DNA of 64,000 nt, taken from the NCBI RefSeq assembly GCF_001542905.1, contig NZ_LOAJ01000001.1, positions 1,798,001 through 1,862,000 of the forward strand, written 5' to 3'. Positions 1-8,476 of this stretch are shown piece after piece. Within the stretch, counting starts at the first letter, position 1, and each line of letters begins with the position of its first letter. Below the pieces are notes generated by a model. That model did not search any database and was not told where the DNA came from. It worked only from the letters and a program-made list of their open reading frames with translations. This DNA is from Halorubrum aethiopicum. GTDB taxonomy: Archaea; Halobacteriota; Halobacteria; Halobacteriales; Haloferacaceae. Both the position numbers and the translations under genes were made by a program.

Positions 1-1
1 G

Positions 2-814
2 GAAGGGTATGAAACGTACATCGCTCACGAGGAAGAGGCGAGTAAACGTGACGAGCGAGAAGAGGCGGTAGAGGAAGCGCGGTCCGAATTAGCAGACCTC
101 CGATCTGAAGCGGAGGGAGTCAGAGAAGAAATCAGCGAGTTGGAATCGAAGTTCGACGAGGAACGGTTCGAGGCCTTGGATACCGATATTGAATCGTTTG
201 AGGCGGAGAAAAATCAGCTCACAGGCAAGCGAGAGACCGTTGAAGGGAATCTGAGTGACGCCCGGAGCGAACTGGACGACCTGTACGAAAAACAGTCCGA
301 AAAGGAAGCACTCGAAGCGGAGATTACTGAGCTAGAACGTGACAAGCGGTTCGCCGGGTGGTCGCGGAACACGTTACAGCAAGGGGCGGCGGATCTGCGT
401 GACCTGATGACGACGGATATTGGGCATCGCGCGAACGAGGTGTTTCAGCAGCTCCGCGGGAATCCGACGGAGACGCTGGTGTGGGATAAGACGTACAACC
501 TCCGTGTCCGCGTGAAAGGGCAGGACAAGCCGTTCGATTCGCTGTCCGGCGGGGAGAAAATGGCGGCAGCGCTCGCTGTCCGCTTGGCGATTCTTGAGCG
601 ACTTGCGAGCGTCGGGATGGCGTTCTTAGATGAGCCGACGGCGAATCTGGATACGGAAAAGAAGCAGAACCTCGTGAATCAGTTGGAGTCGCTTGAGGGG
701 CTCGGACAGTTGACCGTAGTGAGTCACGACCGGACGTTCGAGGCGATGACAGAACGCGCAGTCGTGCTTGAAAAAGATGAGACTGATGAGGTTACGCGAG
801 TGGTGTCTCAGTAA
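2..814 (+). CDS. Rad50/SMC-like ATPase, C-terminal part (5' end outside window)
   Basis: The reading frame is open from the first bases, so only the C-terminal ~270 residues are present. The first ~110 residues are a charged, heptad-rich coiled coil. Then come the ABC-type signature (SLSGGEKMAAAL, about 540-580), a Walker B with D-loop (AFLDEPTANLD, about 619-651) and the H-loop region (VVSHDR). This is the head and returning coil arm of a Rad50/SMC-like ATPase, a family that acts with nucleases on DNA ends. Its stop overlaps the NurA start (TAATG), so the two are translationally coupled. The N-terminal Walker A half must lie upstream. Whether it is true Rad50 or an archaeal SMC-related protein cannot be decided from this half. 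Confidence 0.88.
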   Translation, partial: EGYETYIAHEEEASKRDEREEAVEEARSELADLRSEAEGVREEISELESKFDEERFEALDTDIESFEAEKNQLTGKRETVEGNLSDARSELDDLYEKQSEKEALEAEITELERDKRFAGWSRNTLQQGAADLRDLMTTDIGHRANEVFQQLRGNPTETLVWDKTYNLRVRVKGQDKPFDSLSGGEKMAAALAVRLAILERLASVGMAFLDEPTANLDTEKKQNLVNQLESLEGLGQLTVVSHDRTFEAMTERAVVLEKDETDEVTRVVSQ

Positions 815-2043
815 TGCCGTTGTACCCTGACCGTGTCGCCGAACAACTGGAAGCGAACAAAACGGAAATTCATCGCTTCACGCATAACGATACGCGTGTC
901 GTCGAGGTGTACCGTGACCGTCTCCGCGAGGCGGTGACAGAGTCGCAAGCCGTGATTCGTGACGTGGTTGGTGATGATCGGGATTCGTACCCGGGTGCGG
1001 TCCCGACAGGGGAATGGGACGAGAGGTCGGGCCCGGTTGTGCCGTTCGACGTGTCGGTGCCGTGGGATAATCACGAAGCGGTGAACGAGTTCGCAGCAGA
1101 CGTGTTAGCTGGTGTGTCAACGGTAGCGGCGGACGGGTCGGAGATCGGGCCGACACGCGAATTCACAGTGCCGCTCGGACTGGTGCAGACGGCGTGGTGC
1201 CGGAATGGGCATTCACCGTCGCGTGATTACGAGGAGGACGTCACAACTCGGCTGCTTGTGCCCGCTGATCTAACGGAAGACCGTGATGACGGGCGTCGGT
1301 ACGTGGACGGGCAGGCACCGGCGCACGAACGGTACCGTGAGGAAGCGCGGACGATCATCGATTGTATTGAGCGATTCGCGGACGTGACGCCACCGCCGGT
1401 CGTGTTGTATGATGGGCCGCTCGTGCCGTCGTTCGCTAACACGTTCACGCCGGACATCCGAGATGAGTATTACCGTGAGCCGATGTCGATGGTGCTGGCG
1501 GCGTCGGAACATCACGGCGTCCCGGTCGTCGGGTACACGGCCGGGAGCGGCAGCACGAACCTGGCGAAACTGCTGCGCCGGCAGTACCCGGACGCGTTAG
1601 GTGACCGGCCGTTCGTCGCGGACTCCCGGATCCTTGACCCGTTCATCAACCACTGGGGTGACCGATCGCAGTTATTCAGCAACCGGCAGGACGGCGCGGT
1701 TGACGCGCTGACGACACAGTACCGCGGCGAAGCGTACGAGTTCTGGGACGACGTGTTGTTTGCGTACCTCAACATTCCGGGTGGGGACGCTCTCGATCGC
1801 GTTGAGCTTCCAGGCTGGGTGCTTCGAGACAACTGGGCAGAGTACGTGTTCAATGTCGTACGCGCGGAGGCCGGCGTTGGACGTGGGTACCCAGAGGTCC
1901 TGCAGCAAGCCGATGCCAACGCGGTGCTAGACACTGGAGCGAAAAACCGGTTCCTCGCGCTAGTACAGGAGTTCGCAGACGAACACGACCTACCGATCGA
2001 GTGGGATGCGAAGGCCCTCTCGAAGGAACGTCGCCGCCGATAA
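814..2043 (+). CDS. nurA: NurA-type 5'-3' nuclease
   Basis: A 409-residue NurA-domain protein. NurA is a Mn-dependent 5'-3' exo/endonuclease that works with the HerA helicase to resect DNA ends. The first acidic motif, a hydrophobic strand followed by ADGSEIGP, is at about residues 101-111. A second typical motif (VVLYDGPLVPSF) is at about 193-204, and a C-terminal strand with FNVVRAE-like sequence lies near 345. The start ATG overlaps the upstream Rad50-like stop by one base. HerA is two genes downstream, so the order is Rad50-like, NurA, unknown, HerA. Family assignment rests on motifs and context. The gene may serve a mobile element or defence rather than housekeeping repair. Confidence 0.85.
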   Translation: MPLYPDRVAEQLEANKTEIHRFTHNDTRVVEVYRDRLREAVTESQAVIRDVVGDDRDSYPGAVPTGEWDERSGPVVPFDVSVPWDNHEAVNEFAADVLAGVSTVAADGSEIGPTREFTVPLGLVQTAWCRNGHSPSRDYEEDVTTRLLVPADLTEDRDDGRRYVDGQAPAHERYREEARTIIDCIERFADVTPPPVVLYDGPLVPSFANTFTPDIRDEYYREPMSMVLAASEHHGVPVVGYTAGSGSTNLAKLLRRQYPDALGDRPFVADSRILDPFINHWGDRSQLFSNRQDGAVDALTTQYRGEAYEFWDDVLFAYLNIPGGDALDRVELPGWVLRDNWAEYVFNVVRAEAGVGRGYPEVLQQADANAVLDTGAKNRFLALVQEFADEHDLPIEWDAKALSKERRRR

Positions 2044-2059
2044 TACGAACACACAATTT

Positions 2060-2761
2060 ATGACACACCAACCGAACGCGGCTGATTCGACGGCAGTGAT
2101 CTCCCCGAACGACACAACGTTAGGAAGTATCGTGCACTCACACACGCAGATGGATTACGTCGCGCAGACGTTCCGTGACGGTGAACGTGAGGATCCGCCG
2201 ACACGCGACGAGTACGAGTTCGGCCAGCCCGTGTACGCCACGGAAACCGTTCGCGGCACTCCGTACGCTGTGATCGGTGTCGTGTACGACACGCAGCTCG
2301 TTGACCCTGACCAGGGACGTGACGGGCCACGGCTTTCCGCCCCGGATCAGGAAATGTTCGTCCCCGGCTATGTGAACGAGAAGCAAACGATGCTCGGGAT
2401 AGCTCTCCTCGGGACAGCCGAACTCAACGCTGATCCGCACCGGCAATCGAGCAGTGACGATGGAGACGACCCGCAATCGTTCACCGCAGTATCGCAGTCG
2501 ATGCCGCAATGGACGCTTGACATCGATGATTTCGTGTACGCACTCTCGGATGACGGATTCCGACAGTTCCACACGTATGACGGGACGCTCAATTTGGAGT
2601 ACTACGAACGATTGATCGCCACGGCCGGCCAGTTCGGCCCGGAAGTCGCATTAGCTATCGTAGACCGGTTGCGGCGACTCACGGACGCTGACGCCGTGTT
2701 AGATGTCGTCGAAAAGAAAGTCCGCTGGCAGTCCAGCGAGAGCCGCGGGGTGATTCGATGA
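2060..2761 (+). CDS. Unknown protein between nurA and herA
   Basis: 233 residues starting at ATG 2060; the frame also extends upstream across the nurA stop, but that stretch does not look coding. The first ~120 residues (GSIVHSHTQMDYVAQ, then EFGQPVYATE and TPYAVIGVVYD) resemble the small beta-barrel (HAS-barrel) found at the N-terminus of HerA ATPases. The C-terminal ~80 residues are mostly helical. Its stop overlaps the HerA start (ATGA), so the two products are probably made together. I infer a HerA partner or split-off barrel. I do not recognise a named family. Confidence 0.75.
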   Translation: MTHQPNAADSTAVISPNDTTLGSIVHSHTQMDYVAQTFRDGEREDPPTRDEYEFGQPVYATETVRGTPYAVIGVVYDTQLVDPDQGRDGPRLSAPDQEMFVPGYVNEKQTMLGIALLGTAELNADPHRQSSSDDGDDPQSFTAVSQSMPQWTLDIDDFVYALSDDGFRQFHTYDGTLNLEYYERLIATAGQFGPEVALAIVDRLRRLTDADAVLDVVEKKVRWQSSESRGVIR

Positions 2762-4425
2762 CGAGCGACGATGATGATCTCCCGAGTCCACCGGCGACAC
2801 GCGATCTTCCAGCGCTCACCGAGACACCGATCGGAACGGTTGCATGCCCCGGTGACGACCCGTCGGAGTTTGAGTTCATCGCACCCGGCGATCAAGGGCT
2901 TCGAACCGGGGAATTCGTCGCGTACAACGCAACTGTTGGTGGTGAGCAAGAAGCGATCCTTGCTCGGGTGACGAATACAGCGCAGGAACGCGGGTTACCG
3001 GGAGAGTTCTTGGCGAACCCGGATGTGGATCCGGCTGAGGTCGCTGGTGCCCTCGGCGTGCCGACAGAGGATACGGAACTCAGTCGATTCACGGCCCGAA
3101 CGATCGGATATTTCGACGAGCAAATATCCACATTCACGAACCCGCGTATTCAACCGCAGCCAGGAACGCGACTACTGCTTGCTGCCGACACGTACTTGGA
3201 GGCCGTCCTGCCGAGTGCGGACTGGGATTCAGAAAGCGGGACGGGACACCTCGGATGGCTACTGAATCGGCCGCACGGAGCCGCGAACATACACATCCCG
3301 ATCGATACGTTCGCAGCGACACACCTAGCGATCCTCGCATCAACCGGCAGCGGGAAATCCTACACAGCGAGTGTGCTTATTGAGGAGATGATGCGGCCGG
3401 CGTCGCGTGCCGCGATGCTAATCTTCGACCCGCACGGGGAATACGATACGCTCCGAAAGATGCGGCGCGACAAACACAGCCATGTGTTCGAAGGCGACGA
3501 CGGGTACCGGCCAGAGATCGAAATCATCACACCTGATGAGATCACGATCCCGATTCCGGATCTCACATACAGTGACTTGCTCGCGTTGCTTGACGGCCCA
3601 AGCGACCGGATGCGGTACGTGCTTAACGAAGCCTGGCGGGACCTCACCGACGAGAGCAACCACATCACCCCGCAAGATATCATCAACAAGTGCGAAGCGG
3701 TTGAGGGAGAACGCAGCGGGACGGTCGATGCGCTCGCGTGGCGGTTGAACAAGTCGCTCAACCGCGACTTGTTCGTTCCGGCAGCGCGCGACGATCTTAC
3801 CGATCTTGTTGCCCCCGGGCAAGTAACGGTTCTCAAGCTCAATCGGCTGTCGCAGTCCGATCAGCAGATGCTCGCCGCCGCGTTGCTCCGGAAGTTGTAC
3901 GAGGCACGGGAAGCGGCGACGCGAGGCGAAGACGACGCGATCGACCATCCTGTCTTTTCACTGTTCGAAGAGGGACATCGGTTCGCGCCTGACGGAGACG
4001 CTCGGAGCCTTGGGATTCTTCGCCGGATCCTTTCGGAAGGCCGGAAGTTCGGGTTCGGGGTTGGTATCATCAGTCAACGCCCGTCGAAAATCGATCCCGA
4101 TGTACTCTCACAGTGCGGCACACAAATCATTATGCAGATCCAGAATCCGAACGACCAGCAGGCGATCCGCACGTCAGTTGAAAGCGCCGGAGAGGACGTA
4201 CTTGATGAACTACCGGGACTCACGCCGGGGCAAGCCGTGGTGGCCGGGGACGCGATGAACACGCCTGTCCTGTTGAACGTCCGGGCACGTCACACCGAAC
4301 ATGGTGCCGATAGCCCTGAAGCGACGAAAGAATGGAAAACAGCCTACGACCGGGGCGAGAACGAACCAACGGGTGTGACTGACGCGTATGACCGTTCCGA
4401 CGACGTGGACGAAACACCGCTATAA
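2758..4425 (+). CDS. herA: HerA-family hexameric DNA helicase/translocase
   Basis: 555 residues with the HerA/FtsK-type P-loop ATPase core. Walker A (ASTGSGKSYTAS) is at about residue 191, Walker B with acidic pair (FSLFEEGHRFAP) at about 400, and a downstream arginine-finger/sensor region (GIISQRPSKIDPDVLSQCGTQI) at about 440. The N-terminal ~180 residues form the barrel domain. HerA pumps duplex DNA and activates NurA in archaeal end resection. The gene overlaps the preceding one by four bases and closes the operon. The acidic tail is typical of haloarchaea. Very good match to the family. Confidence 0.9.
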   Translation: MTSDDDDLPSPPATRDLPALTETPIGTVACPGDDPSEFEFIAPGDQGLRTGEFVAYNATVGGEQEAILARVTNTAQERGLPGEFLANPDVDPAEVAGALGVPTEDTELSRFTARTIGYFDEQISTFTNPRIQPQPGTRLLLAADTYLEAVLPSADWDSESGTGHLGWLLNRPHGAANIHIPIDTFAATHLAILASTGSGKSYTASVLIEEMMRPASRAAMLIFDPHGEYDTLRKMRRDKHSHVFEGDDGYRPEIEIITPDEITIPIPDLTYSDLLALLDGPSDRMRYVLNEAWRDLTDESNHITPQDIINKCEAVEGERSGTVDALAWRLNKSLNRDLFVPAARDDLTDLVAPGQVTVLKLNRLSQSDQQMLAAALLRKLYEAREAATRGEDDAIDHPVFSLFEEGHRFAPDGDARSLGILRRILSEGRKFGFGVGIISQRPSKIDPDVLSQCGTQIIMQIQNPNDQQAIRTSVESAGEDVLDELPGLTPGQAVVAGDAMNTPVLLNVRARHTEHGADSPEATKEWKTAYDRGENEPTGVTDAYDRSDDVDETPL

Positions 4426-4470
4426 CGCGCACTACGGAACTTAATTAACAGTTCTGCTAAGATTAGGACG

Positions 4471-5099
4471 TCACTCGTCGACAACGGTTGCTTCCTCAGG
4501 CGAAGCAATCTTGAGTTCGTCGGCGCCGCGCTCGATCGCCTCTGGCGTGGTTTCCTCAGCATCGGCGAGCAGCTCAGTGAGCTCCTCGTCCGAGATGGCG
4601 TCGGTATCAGTGGGAGCTTCCCGGCTCATACCTTCTTCTACCCAGTGCGAAGGGATATACGTGGGTGCTGGTTCAACCCCATTCGACCACGACGGCGGCC
4701 GTCCTAGTGACCGGTGTTCCTCGTAGACATCGCTGAAGTACGCGGCTTCACGTTTGAAGTAGTCGACGCAGCCGCGGATCACTGCCCCCGACTCGGCGGG
4801 AGCGGGGAGTGTGTGAGCTTGGGGTGGACGGTTCGCTTCGACTGTCGGGCGACGTCAACGTGGTGTCCCTTGTTGTACACGTTGTGCCCCAGTATGGACG
4901 TCGTTGTGGTCCATCCGGGCGATCCAGGCCCACTCCATTGGGTCGGTTGAGACGTGGTAGTGGAGCTGAATGAAAAGGCGGACTCTACTGGCGGTGTCCG
5001 TCAAACACGACCGTGAAGAGGCAGTCGCGGCGACCGGCCGAGACGTGCTTGGAGACCTCGTCGCCAGTCGGCAGCGAAGGGGCGCTCATTCGTCCGGGC
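4471..5099 (-). pseudogene. Frameshifted remnant of a haloarchaeal plasmid-type hypothetical gene
   Basis: Read on the minus strand, one continuous protein is spread over different frames. From ATG 5099: MSAPSLPTGDEV... to a TAG. The next segment reads RVRLFIQLHYHVSTDP...ARMDHNDVHTG, the next GHNVYNKGHHVDVARQSK...THSPLPPSRG, and the last GAVIRGCVDYFKREAAY to a stop at 4471. At least three frame changes are needed. The last segment alone could be read from GTG 4782 as a 103-residue protein ending in an acidic tail. A 24-residue acidic reading frame ending at 5099 (DDQPVNGDESESN...) looks like the tail of a co-decayed upstream gene. The intact protein would be ~200 residues; function unknown. 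Confidence 0.65.
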
Positions 5100-5233
5100 T
5101 ATCGTCATCCTGTACGGTGTTGCTTTCGCTTTCATCGCCGTTGACGGGCTGGTCATCCACCCTGGATCTCTTATGATGAACAGCGGTTTCATCAAAGAAG
5201 CCAGTTGAAGAACACTAAAATCGATCATCGATT

Positions 5234-5251
5234 GAGGATTTCAATAAGGCC
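5234..5251. repeat. Dispersed IS-end-like motif, diverged copy
   Basis: GAGGATTTCAATAAGGCC, a diverged copy of the motif GGATTTCAACAGAGCC found at several other intergenic sites in this window. It lies just upstream of the decayed gene. Confidence 0.4.
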
Positions 5252-5331
5252 GTCAAAACGAATTTCTTGCGAATCGTTATCTGGCACTTTTTCGCACAAG
5301 GAATTTCTATAGCTGAACTACTATACGATGT

Positions 5332-5982
5332 ATGGGATCTGGACCTGAGTTCTTGCTTGAAACTGCCGAGTTCACAAAAACCTTGAACGAGATCGGGAAA
5401 GTTGTCTCGGACGATTTCTCAGAAGATGAAGTACAGATGGTATTCCTGAATGAAGGCTATTTCCAGCAATTAGGGTACGAAGTGGGAACGACTCTCCGAA
5501 GTGAATGCGAGGTTCCAAGCGGTTATGTTGATTATATTACCTCCGGATATGGAGGCACCTACCGAGATACGAATACGGTCGTATATGAATTCAAATCTCC
5601 CCAACGGTCTTTAAATCGCCATATATCGCAGCTAAAGAAGTATATGAATGATACTGGTGCTAAATTTGGGGTATTGACGAACGGCCTGAGATACCAACTT
5701 TTTGAAGACAAGCCTTCCACCCCTAAGAAAATACGCGATTTTTCCCTTGAATCTGCAACTGATACTGAGGCCAGTGGGATTATTCTTTTCTTAGGATATT
5801 GGAGTATTAAAGAGCAGAACATCAGACCAGTTGCCGAAAAGGCTGCAAGCGAGGTAGTTACTCTAATTCCAGAGGAGGTTCATCTCAAATTTTCCGAGGA
5901 GGGAATTGAACTATTTGCTGATCACCTTGCCCGATATTTGAAGCAGGAATTCCAAAACGAAAAGGAGATTGAACTAGAATAA
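5332..5982 (+). CDS. HsdR N-terminal-type PD-(D/E)XK nuclease domain protein
   Basis: 216 residues resembling the free-standing N-terminal nuclease domain of type I restriction subunit HsdR. The catalytic set is visible: Asp67 in GYVDYITSG, Glu86 and Lys88 in VVYEFKSP, followed by the conserved helix with Gln100 and the strand FGVLTNGLRYQLFE. The fold cleaves DNA in restriction enzymes. There is no helicase domain and no HsdM/HsdS neighbour. The gene is AT-richer than its surroundings and is followed closely by an unknown gene at 6006, suggesting a two-gene acquired cassette. A TATA-like AATTTCTATA about 25 bases upstream fits a leaderless transcript. Confidence 0.75.
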   Translation: MGSGPEFLLETAEFTKTLNEIGKVVSDDFSEDEVQMVFLNEGYFQQLGYEVGTTLRSECEVPSGYVDYITSGYGGTYRDTNTVVYEFKSPQRSLNRHISQLKKYMNDTGAKFGVLTNGLRYQLFEDKPSTPKKIRDFSLESATDTEASGIILFLGYWSIKEQNIRPVAEKAASEVVTLIPEEVHLKFSEEGIELFADHLARYLKQEFQNEKEIELE

Positions 5983-6005
5983 TTAACGGATAGGAGGCTC
6001 GCTTC

Positions 6006-6572
6006 GTGACTCAAACTGCTAATCTTTCCCACCCAGCTGTTGAGGTAAAACTTCCACTTGATGGGAAACATCACCAACTGGTGATTCCCCGAGACACAAC
6101 GCTATTCTTTTGGGTGGCTCTTGCATTGGGTACGCAGGATCGTATTCCGCCGATTAACTCACAGCGTGGGCATAGTATCTTTAGGACAGGGTTAGAGATA
6201 CAGGATCAGCTGTCTTGGTTAGTATTGGTGGATGAAAAACAATGCCCACTCGTCGCTGATTCGTATTATCGAAAGGGTGGATACAAAGGACTAGCTTGGT
6301 GGGTCGCTCGTGACCCAGTCAAGCTACCGGTTACGGTGGATATTCAACTTGAGGTGAGTGGTAGTCAGCCGGTTGAGGAGGGAGATCCCCTTGTTCTTTG
6401 GACTGAGCACGGAGAAAAAATCCCCTGGGGAAAAACTCTTAACAGTTCAATTGAACTTGTCTCCCCTAATTCACGTGAACAAGATTTCTCAACTCAACGC
6501 GAAGATCTTTGGAAAGAGCATCGGGTGTATATTCCCCAGAAGGTCACTGACAAGACTATTCGTTATGATTAA
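6006..6572 (+). CDS. Unknown protein, partner of the HsdR-N-like gene
   Basis: 188 residues, starting at GTG 6006; a ribosome binding site (GGAGG at 5993-5997) decides this start. It lies 23 bases after the nuclease-domain gene on the same strand, so the two are probably one transcript. The protein is beta-rich, without membrane segments or Cys clusters, with tryptophans around 83 and 104-105 (LAWWVARDP). I recognise no family. The same unusual, AT-rich codon use as its neighbour suggests they arrived together. Confidence 0.7.
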   Translation: MTQTANLSHPAVEVKLPLDGKHHQLVIPRDTTLFFWVALALGTQDRIPPINSQRGHSIFRTGLEIQDQLSWLVLVDEKQCPLVADSYYRKGGYKGLAWWVARDPVKLPVTVDIQLEVSGSQPVEEGDPLVLWTEHGEKIPWGKTLNSSIELVSPNSREQDFSTQREDLWKEHRVYIPQKVTDKTIRYD

Positions 6573-6574
6573 TT

Positions 6575-6605
6575 CGGATCTGTCGAAGTCCTCTTCTTCA
6601 GACAT
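6575..6605. repeat. Dispersed IS-end-like repeat
   Basis: Begins GGATCTGTCGAAGTCC and continues with TTCAGACATA, matching in order the repeat at 51407 (GGCTCTGTTGAAATCC, then GTCGGACATA). Probably a degenerate transposon end. Confidence 0.4.
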
Positions 6606-6640
6606 AATATAGTATGAAACAGCCAGTAGGTGAATAGTGC

Positions 6641-6805
6641 TTACTGATACACCCGTTCAAAAACAGACTGTGTAACGATTGTAACGAAGACGACAATCGT
6701 AAACCTCGACAACAGCCCAAAATCCGTCAAAGCCCGTAGGGCGACAATAGCAACGAGGACAACCACAGCAGAGGCGGCTAGTTTCTGGTTCTCACGGGAG
6801 ACCAT
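6641..6805 (-). CDS. Small two-segment membrane protein (54 aa)
   Basis: Complete minus-strand frame, ATG 6805 to TAA 6641. The product has a charged start (MVSRENQKLAA), two hydrophobic stretches (SAVVVLVAIVALRAL and FTIVVFVTIVTQSVF) separated by TDFGLLSR, and a short tail (ERVYQ). This layout is unlikely by chance in non-coding DNA and is typical of small haloarchaeal membrane proteins. No function can be assigned. Confidence 0.6.
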   Translation of the reverse strand: MVSRENQKLAASAVVVLVAIVALRALTDFGLLSRFTIVVFVTIVTQSVFERVYQ

Positions 6806-6910
6806 AATCGTAAATCAACAGAATTGAACAAAGTACCTACCGAAAAGTGGTTCCTCTGTACTGACCGATCCGTGAGCCCTCTGTACTGAGAGATTTCGGA
6901 TTCAAAAATA

Positions 6911-6938
6911 TCAACTGCAGAGGATTTCAACAGGGCAG
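6911..6938. repeat. Dispersed IS-end-like motif, near-consensus copy
   Basis: Contains GAGGATTTCAACAGGGCAG, one or two changes from GGATTTCAACAGAGCC. It lies in a gene-poor stretch (6806-7026) that otherwise holds only AT-rich, repeat-like sequence. Confidence 0.45.
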
Positions 6939-7026
6939 ATGATTTCGAACTCCTTAACTAATGGCTGTTTCAGCCAATTTCTATCTGATGAATAGGATTT
7001 GAACAGAGCCACTGATCACTAGTGTC

Positions 7027-7767
7027 TCAACCGAGATATGACTGAACCGCGTTTTCCTCAGTCAACTGAAGTCGATGCCGTGGGCGGCCAATGTCCATTG
7101 GAACTTTCTCTGTCGTGATCACACCTTCATCCTCAAGGATGCTTTTTCTCCGTGAGAACGTCGCTTTCGAACTGATTCCGACATCCTCTCCCCATTTGGA
7201 AATTCGATATTGTTGTTCACCGTGTTTTGCAGCAATCAGCAGCGCGACAGTAACAGCATTAGTATCCTCGTTGACGCCCTCAATCCGTTCAATTGTGGTT
7301 CGGAAATCAGTCGCAATACTTTCGTTAAACTCCTCGGCAAGAGTTTTCTCAACCATCGAGAGAGGTGGTTCTCGTATATTGTACGTGTGGGCGTGCTCGA
7401 ATTGGTCGCGGTAGGCCTGTGCCTGTTCTACGAGATCGTCATTATCAGTCATAATCGCTTCAACATCTTCCACACAAATGAGCGGTGAAACAGTATCAGT
7501 TCCAACGAGAACCGTGTTCTCAGTCGGGTCCTGGAGAATATGGATTGTGAGACTCTTGTCCGCGACGCAGTCAGCTGCTCGTGTCGCAGTATAGAAGTCA
7601 TTAAAGACCGCTTTGAGTGAGTCAGTGGATGCGAGAATGTTGATCGAATGATTGCGATCAGTCTCGCCAAGATAGTCGATCAGTCGGGCAATCACCCGGG
7701 GAGAAGGATCGACAAGGAGTGGCATTCGTGTGTTCCTGAGAGTAGTTTCAAAGGTTTGGACACCCAT
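7027..7767 (-). CDS. TbsP/DUF5821-like transcriptional regulator
   Basis: 246 residues. The C-terminal winged-helix part (ISKWGEDVGISSKATFSRRK, then VITTEKVPMDIGRPRHRLQL) and the N-terminal nucleotide-binding-like half with VDPSPRVIARLIDYL match the haloarchaeal TbsP (DUF5821) family as I know it. A family member acts with TrmB on gluconeogenic genes in Haloferax; that role is not shown here. The gene stands alone, divergent from the gene at 7989. A TATA box 26 bases upstream fits a leaderless transcript. It may be an accessory paralogue rather than the core copy. Confidence 0.75.
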   Translation of the reverse strand: MGVQTFETTLRNTRMPLLVDPSPRVIARLIDYLGETDRNHSINILASTDSLKAVFNDFYTATRAADCVADKSLTIHILQDPTENTVLVGTDTVSPLICVEDVEAIMTDNDDLVEQAQAYRDQFEHAHTYNIREPPLSMVEKTLAEEFNESIATDFRTTIERIEGVNEDTNAVTVALLIAAKHGEQQYRISKWGEDVGISSKATFSRRKSILEDEGVITTEKVPMDIGRPRHRLQLTEENAVQSYLG

Positions 7768-7787
7768 TAATTACGCGTTTGGTTATG

Positions 7788-7799
7788 AGTATAAAATCG
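7788..7799 (-). promoter_or_regulatory. TATA box for the TbsP-like gene
   Basis: On the minus strand the sequence reads GATTTTATACTC, centred about 26 bases before the ATG at 7767. That is the spacing expected for a haloarchaeal leaderless transcript. Confidence 0.55.
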
Positions 7800-7988
7800 C
7801 GTTGGATCAATTTTTGGAATATCTTGCATTACACTCTTGAGACGTGCTGAGAAATGAGGGCAAGAAATATCCCGAGACAGTCGGCTAGAAGACTTCTTCG
7901 AGGCTGTCGAATCTTAATGGTTCCGAGTACCAGTGGTACTGAGAACGTAGTTGAACGCTTATCTTATGAGGGTGCGTTGTCCCGGTAG

Positions 7989-8381
7989 ATGTCAGTAATT
8001 CCAACGGAGTGGGGTGAGCCAGGTTCTCGCCCAGGCGTCTACTACGAACTCCTCTGGATAGGACTGGCGATGGTCGTACTCGTTGCGCTCGCGTACTGGG
8101 AACCGTTCTCAATCACCGTATCGGTCACACCACAACGACTTGCCGGCGCAACACTTCTCGGTGGGGTTCTCGGCATTGCTGTGACGTACGGCTCGTTCGT
8201 GAGCGAGCGGTTCCAACGACTCTGGGCAGCTTTCCGCATCCGGTTCATCAGTCTCTTCGTACTCATTATGGGCGGTCAGCTCGGACTTGCCGTCGCCCCC
8301 TCGTGGACGGTGCTCACGATGCTAGCGACATTTCTCACACTTATCCCCCTTCGTGTCGCCATCTACCTTCGTGCACGATAA
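7989..8381 (+). CDS. Four-segment membrane protein
   Basis: 130 residues with hydrophobic segments at about 20-40, 54-75, 86-103 and 105-126, joined by short basic loops (SERFQRLWAAFRIRF). The ATG at 7989 follows a leader with CTTATCTTA as possible TATA. Single-gene unit between the TbsP-like regulator and a convergent histidine kinase. Conserved-looking but not recognised. Confidence 0.7.
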   Translation: MSVIPTEWGEPGSRPGVYYELLWIGLAMVVLVALAYWEPFSITVSVTPQRLAGATLLGGVLGIAVTYGSFVSERFQRLWAAFRIRFISLFVLIMGGQLGLAVAPSWTVLTMLATFLTLIPLRVAIYLRAR

Positions 8382-8476
8382 GTACTACAGTTGATCGCTG
8401 CGCAGTTCGCCTGCACTGACTGATCCGTGAATCGCCTCGGGGTATTCGCCTTAACCGCCGATAAATCTCTTTTCTA

